Shown: positions 34,689 through 42,974, counted from the stretch's first letter. The stretch is 64,000 nucleotides of DNA from Streptomyces dysideae (GCF_001514305.1 NZ_KQ949077.1:293721-357720), one strand, 5' to 3'. Notes: a model not told the origin generated them from the sequence alone. Program-made: numbers and translations.

Positions 34689-34789
34689 GGCTCCGCCTCT
34701 TACTCTCCGTCTCACCCGAGTTGTCACGGACCAGCTTCACCGCGTCCGCACGTCGGTGAGCCTGCACACCGCGTACGAGGTGACCTTGA

Positions 34790-35020
34790 TTCCATACTGC
34801 TCACCCAGGAGACGATCTTCCGGAACGCGGCCAGCTGGGCAGGAACGGGCATTCCACCTTCGCCGCGACCGAGACCGGGCTGAACTCCCGGTCGACGAAC
34901 ACCCGGCAGATCAACTCCGCAGTGGACACGTCGAACCGGTGCCAGTCGGCCCTACTCTGCGCGAAAGGATCCTTCTCCGGGAGGCCTGAGGGCAGAACAG
35001 GTGTCCACCTGCACCGTCAT
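34790..35020 (-). pseudogene. Broken immunity-like small gene
   Basis: An ATG at 35020, 8 bp after the stop of the upstream fragment, reads MTVQVDTCSALRPP. Coding then shifts frame to EKDPFAQSRADWHRFDVSTA and ELICRVFVDREFSPVSVAAK, then breaks again near 34835. The family is not recognised. The remainder to 34689 has no coding bias. The layout (one small gene directly behind another, both broken) resembles an immunity-gene array. Confidence 0.45.
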
Positions 35021-35028
35021 CGACTCTT

Positions 35029-35430
35029 TCAGGGCAGGAGACCGCGTCTCATATCGGCCCACCGGGTGAAGAGTTCAATGAACGGATCGTCTTCGTCGAT
35101 CCTGGAGAGCAGATCCTGAAGTTTCTCCCGAGGGTAGTCGTCAACCATGAGCAGCAACTCCGACTTGAGTGCCCCGCGACGACGAATCGACGGCGTTTCC
35201 GGAGACTGGATAGCCGCGAGAAGGTTCTCCCGGACGAGCAGTTGGCGGATCCTCGGAACCTCGGCCACCAACGCTTCGCCAAGTACCTTTCCCACCTCGG
35301 CGCGGTTCCTGTCGCCAAAGGCCCATCTCGTACGGAAGACACCCGATGAAGCAGGGTCATGAGCCGCCGAATCCGGCGGCATCAAAGAGTAGGACGCCAG
35401 GGCTCCCGATTCCTTGACCTCGGGAAGAGC
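35029..35430 (-). pseudogene. Gene fragment truncated by IS256-family element
   Basis: The 3' part of a gene: VKESGALASYSLMPPDSAAH, FRTRWAFGDRNRAEVGKVLG, LVAEVPRIRQLLVRENLLAA, ELLLMVDDYPREKLQDLLSR, FIELFTRWADMRRGLLP and stop. The open frame runs into the left inverted repeat of the IS, which is where coding bias ends. An internal ATG at 35382 could still start a 117-aa product. The family is not recognised. The N-terminal half is not found on the other side of the IS, so a deletion accompanied or followed the insertion. Confidence 0.55.
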
Positions 35431-35453
35431 AATGCTCAAGGCCTGTGGATCGG
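35429..35453 (+). repeat. Left terminal inverted repeat of IS256 element
   Basis: Reads inward GCAATGCTCAAG then GCCTGTGGATCGG. Partner at 37239-37263. Confidence 0.65.
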
Positions 35454-35472
35454 CCTCGGGTTGGACGCGAAA

Positions 35473-35550
35473 GGGCGTACCTTCCCGAGTGATCGATTGA
35501 TGGTCACCGAGTAGACCCGCGGTGCGAACGCGGGTCGGGAAGGCACGCCC
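35473..35550 (+). promoter_or_regulatory. Two hairpins before the transposase start
   Basis: Outer 15-bp arms 35473-35487 and 35536-35550 (one mismatch) enclose a second stem, GACCCGC (35514-35520) with GCGGGTC (35530-35536). The structure ends at the transposase GTG (35551), where it could block read-through or translation, a known way to limit transposition from outside promoters. Confidence 0.6.
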
Positions 35551-36804
35551 GTGCTCAGCGTAGTCAATGAAGACGGCACCACCGAGGCCGGTTCCCTGAT
35601 CGACGAGATCGTCCGTGAGGGCGCTCGGCGGATGCTGGCCGCCGCCCCGGAGGCCGAGGTCGACCAGTACATAGCCGAACTCGCCGGCCAGCGCGAGGAG
35701 CAGGGCCGTCGGCTGGTGGTCCGTAACGGACGCCACCGGCCCCGGACGGTGACGACGGCAGCCGGGCCGGTCGAGGTCACGGCCCCGCGTGTGAACGACA
35801 AGCGGGTCGACGAGGCGACCGGTGAGCGCAAGCGGTTCTCTTCGAAGATCCTCGCCCCGTGGTGCCGGAAGTCCCCGAAGATCAGCGAGGTCCTGCCGCT
35901 GCTCCACCTCCACGGCCTGTCCTCCGGCGACTTCGTGCCCGCGATGGAACAGTTCCTGGGCTCCGCGGCCGGGCTGTCGCCAGCGACCGTGACGCGGCTG
36001 ACGAAGCAGTGGACCGCAGATCACGCCGAGTTTCAGCGCCGTGACCTGGCCGAATCCGACTACGTCTATGCCTGGGCCGACGGCGTGCACCCCAAGATCC
36101 GGCTGTCCCAGACGCACTCCTGCCTCCTGGTCCTGATGGGCGTCCGCGTGGACGGCACCAAGAAACTCATCGCGATCGCCGAGGGCCTGCGGGAGTCCAC
36201 CGAGTCCTGGGCCGACCTGCTGCGGGACTGCCGCCGACGCGGCATGCGCGACCCGATGCTCGTCGTCGGCGACGGCGCGATGGGCCTGTGGAGGGCGCTG
36301 GCGGAGGTGTTTCCGCAGGCCAGGCACCAGAGGTGCTGGGTTCACAAGACCCGCAATGTCATGAACGCGCTGCCGAAGTCCGCGCAGCCCGGAGCGAAGA
36401 AGGCCCTCCAGGAGATCTACAACGCCGAGGACCGCACCCACGCCGAGAAGGCGATCACCGCGTTCGACAAGGCGTACGGGGCGAAGTGGCCCAAGGCCGT
36501 GAAGAAGGTCACCGGCGAGGTCGACGAGCTGCTGGCGTTCTACGACTTCCCCGCCCAGCACTGGGTCCATCTGAGGACGACGAATCCGATCGAGTCGACC
36601 TTCAGCACCGTGAAGCTTCGAACCAAGGTCACCCGCGGGGCCGACAGCCCGGCTGCGGCCCTGGCGATGGTCTTCAAGTTGGTGGAGTCCGCCCAGGACC
36701 GCTGGCGTGCGATCACCGCACCCCACCTCGTCGTGCTCGTCCGAACCGGTGCCAGGTTCGAAAACGGCATCCTCGTCGAGCAAGAAGAGGCCACGGCCGC
36801 CTGA
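35551..36804 (+). CDS. IS256-family transposase
   Basis: A 417-aa mutator-type transposase. N-terminus LSVVNEDGTTEAGSLIDEIV and RLVVRNGRHRPRTVTTAAGP then VEVTAPRVNDKR. The catalytic region includes YVYAWADGVHPKIRL (first Asp), PMLVVGDGAMGLWRAL (second Asp), HQRCWVHKTRNVMNALPK (family C/H signature) and HLRTTNPIESTFSTVKLRTK (Glu). All three acidic residues are present and the length is full, so it may be active. The GTG at 35551 starts right after a hairpin. It is followed after 46 bp by a SnoaL-like gene within the same inverted repeats. Confidence 0.95.
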   Translation: MLSVVNEDGTTEAGSLIDEIVREGARRMLAAAPEAEVDQYIAELAGQREEQGRRLVVRNGRHRPRTVTTAAGPVEVTAPRVNDKRVDEATGERKRFSSKILAPWCRKSPKISEVLPLLHLHGLSSGDFVPAMEQFLGSAAGLSPATVTRLTKQWTADHAEFQRRDLAESDYVYAWADGVHPKIRLSQTHSCLLVLMGVRVDGTKKLIAIAEGLRESTESWADLLRDCRRRGMRDPMLVVGDGAMGLWRALAEVFPQARHQRCWVHKTRNVMNALPKSAQPGAKKALQEIYNAEDRTHAEKAITAFDKAYGAKWPKAVKKVTGEVDELLAFYDFPAQHWVHLRTTNPIESTFSTVKLRTKVTRGADSPAAALAMVFKLVESAQDRWRAITAPHLVVLVRTGARFENGILVEQEEATAA

Positions 36805-36850
36805 CAGCCCCTGTGCGTCGCACTGCGTCAAGGGAGAAGAGGACCAGTCC

Positions 36851-37225
36851 ATGCCCGAACCCACCGCCCCGCTCACCGAGTTCATCCGCGCCTACGAGCA
36901 GGCCACCAACAGCCACGACATCCCCCAACTCGTCCCACTGATCGCCCCCGAGGCCGTCTACTGGTTCTCCGATGGATCGCACCGCGGCCGCGAAGCCGTC
37001 CTCGCCGCCATTGCCGAGACCTTCGCCACCATCCGCGACGAGATCTACGAGATCAACGACCTGGAATGGATCACTTACAGCGACGACCACGCGGTATGCC
37101 GCTACCAGTTCACCTGGACCGGAACCGTCGACGGCCAGCTGCGGTCAGGCAGCGGCCGGGGCACCAACGTGCTCGTCAACAACGCCGGAACCTGGCAGAT
37201 GCTTCACGAACACCTCAGCGCATAA
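36851..37225 (+). CDS. SnoaL/NTF2-like passenger protein of IS256 element
   Basis: 124 aa of NTF2-like fold: LTEFIRAYEQATNSHDIPQL, LIAPEAVYWFSDGSHRGREA, VLAAIAETFATI, CRYQFTWTGTVDGQLRSGSG and WQMLHEHLS. The ATG at 36851 has AGAAGAGGA upstream. Family members are small-molecule isomerases, hydrolases or binding proteins, or ketosteroid-isomerase-like; the substrate here is unknown. It lies inside the IS ends, so it is likely a passenger that moves with the transposase. Whether relatives of this IS carry it elsewhere would decide this. Confidence 0.8.
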   Translation: MPEPTAPLTEFIRAYEQATNSHDIPQLVPLIAPEAVYWFSDGSHRGREAVLAAIAETFATIRDEIYEINDLEWITYSDDHAVCRYQFTWTGTVDGQLRSGSGRGTNVLVNNAGTWQMLHEHLSA

Positions 37226-37238
37226 CCGGACGGCAGCA

Positions 37239-37263
37239 CTGATCCATAAGTCTTGACAATTAC
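37239..37263 (-). repeat. Right terminal inverted repeat of IS256 element
   Basis: Inward on the minus strand: GTAATTGTCAAG then ACTTATGGATCAG. Partner at 35429-35453. Confidence 0.65.
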
Positions 37264-37600
37264 TCGTGGGGTCGGCTGTGTCGGGCTTGTCGATGCCGGT
37301 GAACTCGGCGTCGTCGGCCTTGCCGTAGGCGGTGTAGCCGTATGTCGCCTTGGTGTTGCCGGTGTCGTCGGTGAGGGTTTCGACGTCGGTGTGGCTGTTG
37401 TAGCCGTAGTAGCTGTCCTCCGTCGTGCCATCGCTGTTGTGCTTGATCTGCGACAGCCGCTCGCCCCACGGGCTGTACTGGTACGACTTGGTCAGCTCGC
37501 CGGAGACCTCTTCGTTCAGTACCTCGCTGTTCAGACCGAGGTAGTTGAACGTGGTGGTCTTGCCGTCCGCGGATTCGGCGACCGCGCCGGCCTGCTCGCT
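37264..37600 (-). pseudogene. Rhs core fragment 2
   Basis: The minus strand encodes KTTTFNYLGLNSEVLNEEVS then GELTKSYQYSPWGERLSQIK, YYGYNSHTDVETLTDDTG and YGYTAYGKADDAEFTGIDKP with no frameshift. This is the C-terminal part of the Rhs core just before the usual toxin junction. It is cut by the IS on one side and by a truncated MmpS-like gene on the other. No toxin tip or start is present. Confidence 0.85.
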
Positions 37601-37996
37601 GCCGGCGTCGTACTGGCCGCCTGCGGTGGCCTCGTCCTCTACGGCGTGCTCGACTCGGGCGAGGACGAGAAGAAGCCGGAAAACCGCACTCCCACCGCCG
37701 CGGTGACATACGAGGTGACCGGCGAGGGCACCACCGACATCACCTACCTGGCCCGCAGCACCTCCGGAGAGGCCATCGTCGTCAAGGCGGCCACCCTGCC
37801 CTGGCGCAAGACCGTCGACGTTCCGCTCGGCGACGAGCCGACCGTCAGCATCATCCTCGGCGAGAAGGGCGGTCAGGCCCGCTGCACCCTCGCCATCCGC
37901 GGCAAGCACGTCCAAAGCGCCACGGCCACCGGCACCTTCGGCCGCGCCACCTGCGCCGGCACCCTGCCCGAGCGGGCGGACACGACCGAGGGCTGA
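37590..37996 (+). pseudogene. 5'-truncated MmpS-like membrane protein gene
   Basis: The frame gives a membrane segment GLLAAGVVLAACGGLVLYGV followed by TPTAAVTYEVTGEGTTDITY, VVKAATLPWRKTVDVPLGDE, ILGEKGGQARCTLAIRG and QSATATGTFGRATCAG, to a stop at 37996. This is the MmpS-type domain, whose members assist MmpL transporters in mycobacteria. No start codon with a ribosome binding site lies before the membrane segment; upstream sequence is antisense Rhs. The promoter and first residues were lost at the Rhs junction. The coding part is otherwise intact. Confidence 0.7.
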
Positions 37997-38235
37997 TGCT
38001 CAGCCGGAATCGGGTGTTTGCTCCTATCACCCTCTTTTTCACCGGACTTGACGTCGGCCCGGCCACGTAACCACAACCCCGGCCCGGTTGCACATGACCT
38101 CCTCCAGGCCGTGCGGCGTACGCCCGCGCGGTCCCTCCGTCATGCCGTGACGCCCACCCACTTCGTCGCCGCGCCCACATCCGTGGACCGTTCCCGACAC
38201 GCCCCCGACAGGCCCCCCTTCGTAAGGAGTTCAGC

Positions 38236-38830
38236 GTGCAGGTCTTCCCCCGCCAGGCCCCTGATCAATGCCGCCGTCGTAAGTGTTCTGGCGGTGACGT
38301 CCGCCTGCGGTGGGCAGGACGACCGGCAGTCGGCGGCCGACTCGGTCGAGGCCTCGCCCGCATCCGACGCCACTCCGAAGGAGACCGGCACCGCGGCGAG
38401 CGGCGCGGGCGCGGCGCGGCCACCGCTCCCGACCTCCCTGTACCGGTCGAGGTCGGCGACGCCACCCGGCTGATCACCGTCAAGGCCAGCGGCTCCTACG
38501 CCACCGTCACCGTCTGGGCCAAGGAATCCTCCGGCTGGAAGGCGCAGTTCAGCGCGAGCGCGGGCCGGGTCGGCCCAACGGCGTGACCGACGGGGCGACC
38601 CGGCAGCAGAGCCCGTACACCCTCCCCTCCGGCAATCACCGAGGGCTTCGGCCACGAGGTCGGCGGCACCGCCATGCCGTACCACGTGGTCACCGACGAC
38701 GACTGGGGGTGCAGGACCCCGAGTCGAAGCTCTACAACCCCCTGCACGGCGAGCAGGGCGCGGACTTCCCGCTCACCGAGTCCGGCGACCGCGGCAACAC
38801 CGTCCGCCCACCCGCGGATCGCCATCGACT
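38236..38830 (+). pseudogene. L,D-transpeptidase-like lipoprotein pseudogene, multiple frameshifts
   Basis: AAGGAG at 38224-38229 and a GTG at 38236 open the gene (VQVFPRQA). Coding shifts frame to RPLINAAVVSVLAVTSACGG (lipoprotein-like), then near 38425 to VPVEVGDATRLITVKASGSY and TVWAKESSGWKAQFSASAGR, near 38580 to NGVTDGATR, then GFGHEVGGTAMPYHVVTDDD and finally QDPESKLYNPLHGEQGADFP and LTESGDRGN. Together these follow the Streptomyces YkuD-related family; the end with the catalytic Cys is missing. At least four indels make it a clear pseudogene. The interval 37997-38235 has no gene. Confidence 0.7.
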
Positions 38831-38987
38831 GACCAGCCGACGTGATCTACGTCACCACACGTCGCCGAGCAGTGACGTTTGCTCAGTGCAAAACGCTGGG
38901 TGAAGCGGGCCCTCCGTGTGACGGATGTGCCGCACGTGACTTTCTTCTTCTCTGGCCGTGCACGGCCTTCTTTGGGGTGGATTCGTC

Positions 38988-41735
38988 TTGAGTCGTCGTA
39001 CCCGACGTACGCGTCGTACGTCGCACGCGTACAGACCGCTGAACCTGAAGCGCAGAGCCTGGCTGACGCTCGGCGCCGTCGTCCTGGGAGGTGGGGGCCT
39101 CGCGACGTACGCCCTGGCCGGACCCTCCGAGGACGAGCCCGGCGCGACCGGCCGGGACAAGCGGCCGGTGAAGGTCTACGACCTCGCACTGAAGGGCAGC
39201 GGCAGCCGGGAGCGGGAGCTGCCGCGCACCGGCACCGAGCAGTTCTCCCTGCTGGGCGTCTCGTGGACCGGGGCCACGAAGAGGCTCGACGGCACCGCGC
39301 AGGTGCGCACCCGCAGCATCGACACCGGCGAGTGGAGCAACTGGCGGAACCTGGACCTGGAAGAGGGCCTGGCCGAGCACGTCGAGCCGGGCATGCGCGG
39401 CGCCGCCGAGCCCATCTGGGTCGGCCCGTCCGACGGTGTCGAGGTCCAGGTCGTCGCCGCGGACGGCGCCGCCAGTGCCGGGCTGCCCAAGGGGCTCCAG
39501 GTCAACCTGGTGGACCCGGGCGTGGTGACCTCCGCCGAGACCAAGTCGGTGGGCACCGAGTTCGAGCCGGCCGCGTTCGCCGCCGAGACCGGCCCCGCCG
39601 CCACGCCCACCGACGCGGCCACCCCGACGGGCACGGTCACTCCCACGGACACCACGACCGGGTCGCCCACACCGGACCCGAGCGCGACGCCCACGGACAC
39701 CGCGTCGCCCACCGGCTCCGCGACCCCGACGGACCCGGCCACTGCGTCCCCGTCCCCGACGGAGACCGTGCCGACCGCCCCGCCGTCCACCGTCACCCGG
39801 CCGCCGATCACCAGCCGGGCGCAGTGGGGCGCGGACGAGTCGAAGGTCGACGACCCACCGGCGTACAACGACAAGGTGCAAGCCGTTTTCGTGCACCACA
39901 CCGTCGGCTCCAACAGCTACAGCTGCGCCCAGTCGGCGTCGCTGGTGCGCGGCATCATGGCGTACCACGTCGACGTCAACGGCTGGAACGACCTCGGCTA
40001 CAACTTCCTGGTCGACAAGTGCGGCCAGGTCTTCGAGGGCCGCGCGGGCGGCGCCGACCTGCCGGTGCAGGGCGCGCACACCTACGGCTTCAACAGCTAC
40101 TCCGCCGGCATCGCCGTCCTCGGCGACTACCAGGGCGACTCCGCCAAGGGCATAGCGGCGGCCCGGCCGACCCGGGCAACGCTGGAGTCGGTGGCCCGTG
40201 TCGCCGCCTGGAAGCTGGGCCAGTACGGCGGCAACCCGACCGGCACGGTCACGCTGACCGCCGGGGGCAACACCGGGGTGTGGGACAAGGGCGAGCAGGC
40301 CACCCTCAACACCATCTCCGGCCACCGCGACGCGTACGCCACCGAGTGCCCCGGCGCCACCATGTACGCCAAGCTCGGTGAGATCCGCCGGTTCGCCGCG
40401 AGCGCCGGCCGGAACTCCGCGATCCCGACCGCCGACTTCAACCGCGACGGCGTCAACGACCTGGTCGCGGGCACGCCCCGGGCGCTGAGCGGCGGCGGCA
40501 CGCTGACCGTCGTACCGGGCGGCACGGACGGGCCGGTGGCGTCGGCCAAGCGCACCCTCACCCAGAACAGCCCCGGTGTCCCCGGCGGCCACGAGTCCGG
40601 CGACAACTTCGGCGCCGCCACCGCCTGGGGCGACGTCAACGGCGACGGCCACGCCGACCTGGCGATCGGCTCGCCCGGCGAGGACGACACCAGCGGGCAT
40701 GCCAATCGCGGCGCGGTCACCGTGCTGTACGGCCCGGGTCTGGACTCCGGTTTCTCGTACACCACGTCGGGTGTGACCAGCACCGGCGCCAAGCTGGGCA
40801 CGGCCGTCACCGTCGGCGACTTCAACGCCGATGGCAAGGCCGACGTCTTCTCCGCGGGCACCGGCAACAGCGGCAGCTGGAACGCCCGTCTGACCGGCGG
40901 CGCCACCCGGTACGGCAAGCTCACCAGCGCCACCGGCTCCCTCGCCGCCCTCGACGCCGCCACCGGCGACTTCAACCGGGACGGTTACGCGGACGTGGCC
41001 CTCAACTACCGCGACCAGTCCGGCGCCGGCCGGGTCACCTGGTTCAAGGGCAGCTCGTCCGGCCTGGTCAAGGTGAGCGTCCTGTCCGTCAAGGGCGGCC
41101 GCTCCATCGCCGTGGGCGACGTCAACGGCAACGGCTACGACGACATCGCCATCGGCCAGCCGTACACCGCCGAGTCCGGCGCCTTCAAGGGCGGCCAGGT
41201 CACCGTGGTCCCGGGCACCTCGACCGGCTTCACCACCACCGGCATGCGCACCGTCCACCAGGACACCAGCGGCGTCCCGGGCACCGCCGAGGCCGGCGAC
41301 GCCGTGGGTGCCTCCGTATCCGTCGGTGACTACAACGACGACGGCTACGCGGACGTCCTGGCCGGCCTGCCGGGCGAGGACATCACCCGCGGCGGTGTCA
41401 GCCGGTCCAACGCGGGCATGGCCCTGCTGTTCAAGGGCACCTCGTCGGGCCTGACCGGCTCCGGGGCCCAGTGGTTCAGCCAGGACCGCAGCGGCATCGC
41501 CGGGGTGACCGAGTCGAACGACAGGTTCGGTTCCGCCGTGGTCCTGCAGGACCTCTCCGGCTGGGGCCGCGCCGACCTCGCCATCGGCGTGGAGGGCGAG
41601 GACACCTACGACGGCGTCATCCTCCAGCTGGACAGCGGCAGCTCCGGCATCGACACCAGCGGCGGCGTCTACTACAACCGGGGCGCCCTGGGCACCCCCG
41701 TCGACGCCCGCCTGGGCCAGACCCTGACGCCGTAA
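38988..41735 (+). CDS. Secreted N-acetylmuramoyl-L-alanine amidase (PGRP) with FG-GAP repeats
   Basis: 915 aa from the TTG at 38988, which has GGGGTGG about 8 nt upstream; a GTG at 38958 is less likely. Basic N-terminus, one hydrophobic helix (WLTLGAVVLGGGGLATYALA), a Pro/Thr/Ser linker (~203-268), then the PGRP/amidase_2 domain: ITSRAQWGADE, zinc ligand in VFVHHTVGSN (His304), YNFLVDKCGQVFEGRAGG and ISGHRDAYATECPG with further ligands. From ~455 to the end are FG-GAP repeats with Ca-binding DxNxDG loops (DFNRDGVNDLVAG, DVNGDGHADLAIGSPG, DYNDDGYADVLAG), an integrin-like propeller. It should cleave the lactyl-amide bond of peptidoglycan outside the cell, with the propeller targeting a wall component. 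Confidence 0.92.
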   Translation: MSRRTRRTRRTSHAYRPLNLKRRAWLTLGAVVLGGGGLATYALAGPSEDEPGATGRDKRPVKVYDLALKGSGSRERELPRTGTEQFSLLGVSWTGATKRLDGTAQVRTRSIDTGEWSNWRNLDLEEGLAEHVEPGMRGAAEPIWVGPSDGVEVQVVAADGAASAGLPKGLQVNLVDPGVVTSAETKSVGTEFEPAAFAAETGPAATPTDAATPTGTVTPTDTTTGSPTPDPSATPTDTASPTGSATPTDPATASPSPTETVPTAPPSTVTRPPITSRAQWGADESKVDDPPAYNDKVQAVFVHHTVGSNSYSCAQSASLVRGIMAYHVDVNGWNDLGYNFLVDKCGQVFEGRAGGADLPVQGAHTYGFNSYSAGIAVLGDYQGDSAKGIAAARPTRATLESVARVAAWKLGQYGGNPTGTVTLTAGGNTGVWDKGEQATLNTISGHRDAYATECPGATMYAKLGEIRRFAASAGRNSAIPTADFNRDGVNDLVAGTPRALSGGGTLTVVPGGTDGPVASAKRTLTQNSPGVPGGHESGDNFGAATAWGDVNGDGHADLAIGSPGEDDTSGHANRGAVTVLYGPGLDSGFSYTTSGVTSTGAKLGTAVTVGDFNADGKADVFSAGTGNSGSWNARLTGGATRYGKLTSATGSLAALDAATGDFNRDGYADVALNYRDQSGAGRVTWFKGSSSGLVKVSVLSVKGGRSIAVGDVNGNGYDDIAIGQPYTAESGAFKGGQVTVVPGTSTGFTTTGMRTVHQDTSGVPGTAEAGDAVGASVSVGDYNDDGYADVLAGLPGEDITRGGVSRSNAGMALLFKGTSSGLTGSGAQWFSQDRSGIAGVTESNDRFGSAVVLQDLSGWGRADLAIGVEGEDTYDGVILQLDSGSSGIDTSGGVYYNRGALGTPVDARLGQTLTP

Positions 41736-41757
41736 CCGCTCGACGGCGTCCCACGAC

Positions 41758-41789
41758 GGCCGGGGCCCCTCCACTGCGGGGCCCCGGCC
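41758..41789 (+). terminator. Terminator hairpin after amidase gene
   Basis: A perfect 12-bp stem (41758-41769 with 41778-41789) and an 8-nt loop, 22 bp after the stop. It is followed by three short CTTCTCAGGC-like repeats (41795-41820). Confidence 0.88.
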
Positions 41790-41830
41790 ACTTCTCCTTC
41801 TCAGGCCTTCTCAGGCCTTCTGATGCCTTC

Positions 41831-42220
41831 TCAACGCATCCCGCTCACCGCATCCCGGCACAGCAACCGCAGCGACCCGTCCCCGGCGAAGCACCGCCGC
41901 GCCTCGTCGATCGGGTCCCACAGTCGCCCGTCGGGCGTGCGGACCCAGTGGTCGCCGCCGGTCGCCCACCACTCGGCGCCGGTCTGCCGGACGATCACCT
42001 CGCCGGCGTAGGCGCCGAGTCCGCGCAGCACGCTGTCCACGGCGGCGTACGGCGTCCCCTCACGGCGCAGGTCGTCGATCATCCGGTCCACGCGCCACAG
42101 GCTCTGCGCCGAGTAGTCGAGGCGCAGCCGCGCCCCCTCCCGCATCGTCGCCACCGCGTCCGCCGCCCACCGCATCGGCTTCACCGCAGCTGAGGGCCTG
42201 ATTTCCTGCTGAGTCGTCAC
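41831..42220 (-). CDS. Conserved small protein, paralogue of 24364-24795
   Basis: 129 aa: ADAVATMREGARLRLDYSAQ, SLWRVDRMIDDLRREG, VLRGLGAYAGEVIVRQTGAE, VRTPDGRLWDPIDEARRCFA. It shares the whole motif order with the small protein of the sigma 2 operon, so both belong to one family, of unknown function. The GTG at 42220 is the best start; a further ATG (RPSAAVKPM) is possible. It faces the amidase terminator, and is divergent from the DUF1877 gene. Confidence 0.72.
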   Translation of the reverse strand: MTTQQEIRPSAAVKPMRWAADAVATMREGARLRLDYSAQSLWRVDRMIDDLRREGTPYAAVDSVLRGLGAYAGEVIVRQTGAEWWATGGDHWVRTPDGRLWDPIDEARRCFAGDGSLRLLCRDAVSGMR

Positions 42221-42386
42221 AACCGGAAGAGCGCCCCGGAACCGCGTTTCGTCACCCGGATCCGGCGGTTGCCCCGGACCGGTGCAGGACCAACTCACCT
42301 CCACCGCACGACAGTCACAGGACTCCCCCACCAGCGAGGTTTACCCAGGAGTGACGCTTCGCCCCTCCCGTGCGCTCCTCTCACTG

Positions 42387-42881
42387 ATGAGCATGTACTT
42401 CCATCTCCGCGCGGTGCCGCCCCCGGCCCTGCGCAACAGTGCGAACTGGTTCCAACGACTGTTCGACGACGACTGGGACACCGTGCGGGAGCGGATCGGC
42501 CGGCACCGGGAGGAGGTGCTGGACAAGCGGTACCTCGACCACGAGCTGCTCTACTCCGGCATCCCCCCGAACCACGCGCCGGACGGCCCGCCCTGCCAGG
42601 TGGTCCTGGGCGGCCGCCCGGTGTTCCACCCCGATGCTGCCCAGCCGCCGTTCCTGCTGCTGACCGCGGCCCACACGGCCCGGGTCGCCGCGTATCTCAC
42701 GTCGGCCGACTTCGACGACCTGTGGGAGCACGCGCGCGAAAGGCTGCTGCGGCCGTACGGCGATCCGGACACGGAGCCCGAAGTGCGGGGCGCCTTCGCG
42801 GCGACCCACCGGGACCTGACCGCGTTCTACGCGCAGACGGCCCGGTACGGCGACGCGGTGGTCAAGTGGCTGATCCTCTGA
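42387..42881 (+). CDS. DUF1877 family protein, copy 2
   Basis: 164 aa: MSMYFHLRAVPPPALRNSAN, WDTVRERIGRHREEVLDKRY, QVVLGGRPVFHPD, AAYLTSADFDDLWEHARERL and AFYAQTARYGDAVVKWLIL. It is a good DUF1877/YfbM match, distant from the copy at 34194-34688 and in core rather than accessory surroundings. The ATG at 42387 or 42393 may start it. A 27-bp sequence containing its last codons and stop is repeated directly behind it. Function unknown. Confidence 0.85.
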   Translation: MSMYFHLRAVPPPALRNSANWFQRLFDDDWDTVRERIGRHREEVLDKRYLDHELLYSGIPPNHAPDGPPCQVVLGGRPVFHPDAAQPPFLLLTAAHTARVAAYLTSADFDDLWEHARERLLRPYGDPDTEPEVRGAFAATHRDLTAFYAQTARYGDAVVKWLIL

Positions 42882-42929
42882 GCCAAGTGGCTGGTCCTCC
42901 GAGTGGTCAAGTGGCTGATCCTCTGAGCC
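42858..42929 (+). repeat. 27-bp tandem repeat duplicating the DUF1877 3' end
   Basis: Positions 42858-42884 and 42903-42929 are identical (GTGGTCAAGTGGCTGATCC and following CTCTGAGCC). A third, partial, diverged unit (AAGTGGCTGGTCCTCCGA) lies between them. The first copy encodes VVKWLIL and the stop. Confidence 0.9.
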
Positions 42930-42974
42930 GGACCGCTGAAACCCCGCCCGAAAGCCCCACGCCCGCCCGAAGAC

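Larger units (their letters stand above)
35429..37263 (+). mobile_element. IS256-family insertion sequence with passenger gene, ~1.84 kb
   Basis: Bounded by imperfect 25-bp terminal inverted repeats: 35429-35453 and 37239-37263 (18 of 25 positions match, sharing TCAAG and TGGATC blocks typical of IS256-family ends, from memory). It carries an intact IS256-type transposase and a SnoaL-like gene 46 bp behind it, both on the plus strand. No exact 8-9 bp target duplication is visible: the flanks CTCGGGAAG and CTCGTGGGG match in 6 of 9. The left flank is a broken minus-strand gene; the right flank is an Rhs fragment cut exactly at the repeat. Confidence 0.72.

Noticed and set aside
35419..37271. 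Target-site duplication of the IS256 element
   Set aside because: The best candidate flanks match in only 6 of 9 bases, which is not enough to call a duplication.
38883..41774. 963-codon minus-strand open frame
   Set aside because: Antisense to the amidase gene; valine/glycine-rich with no recognisable domain.
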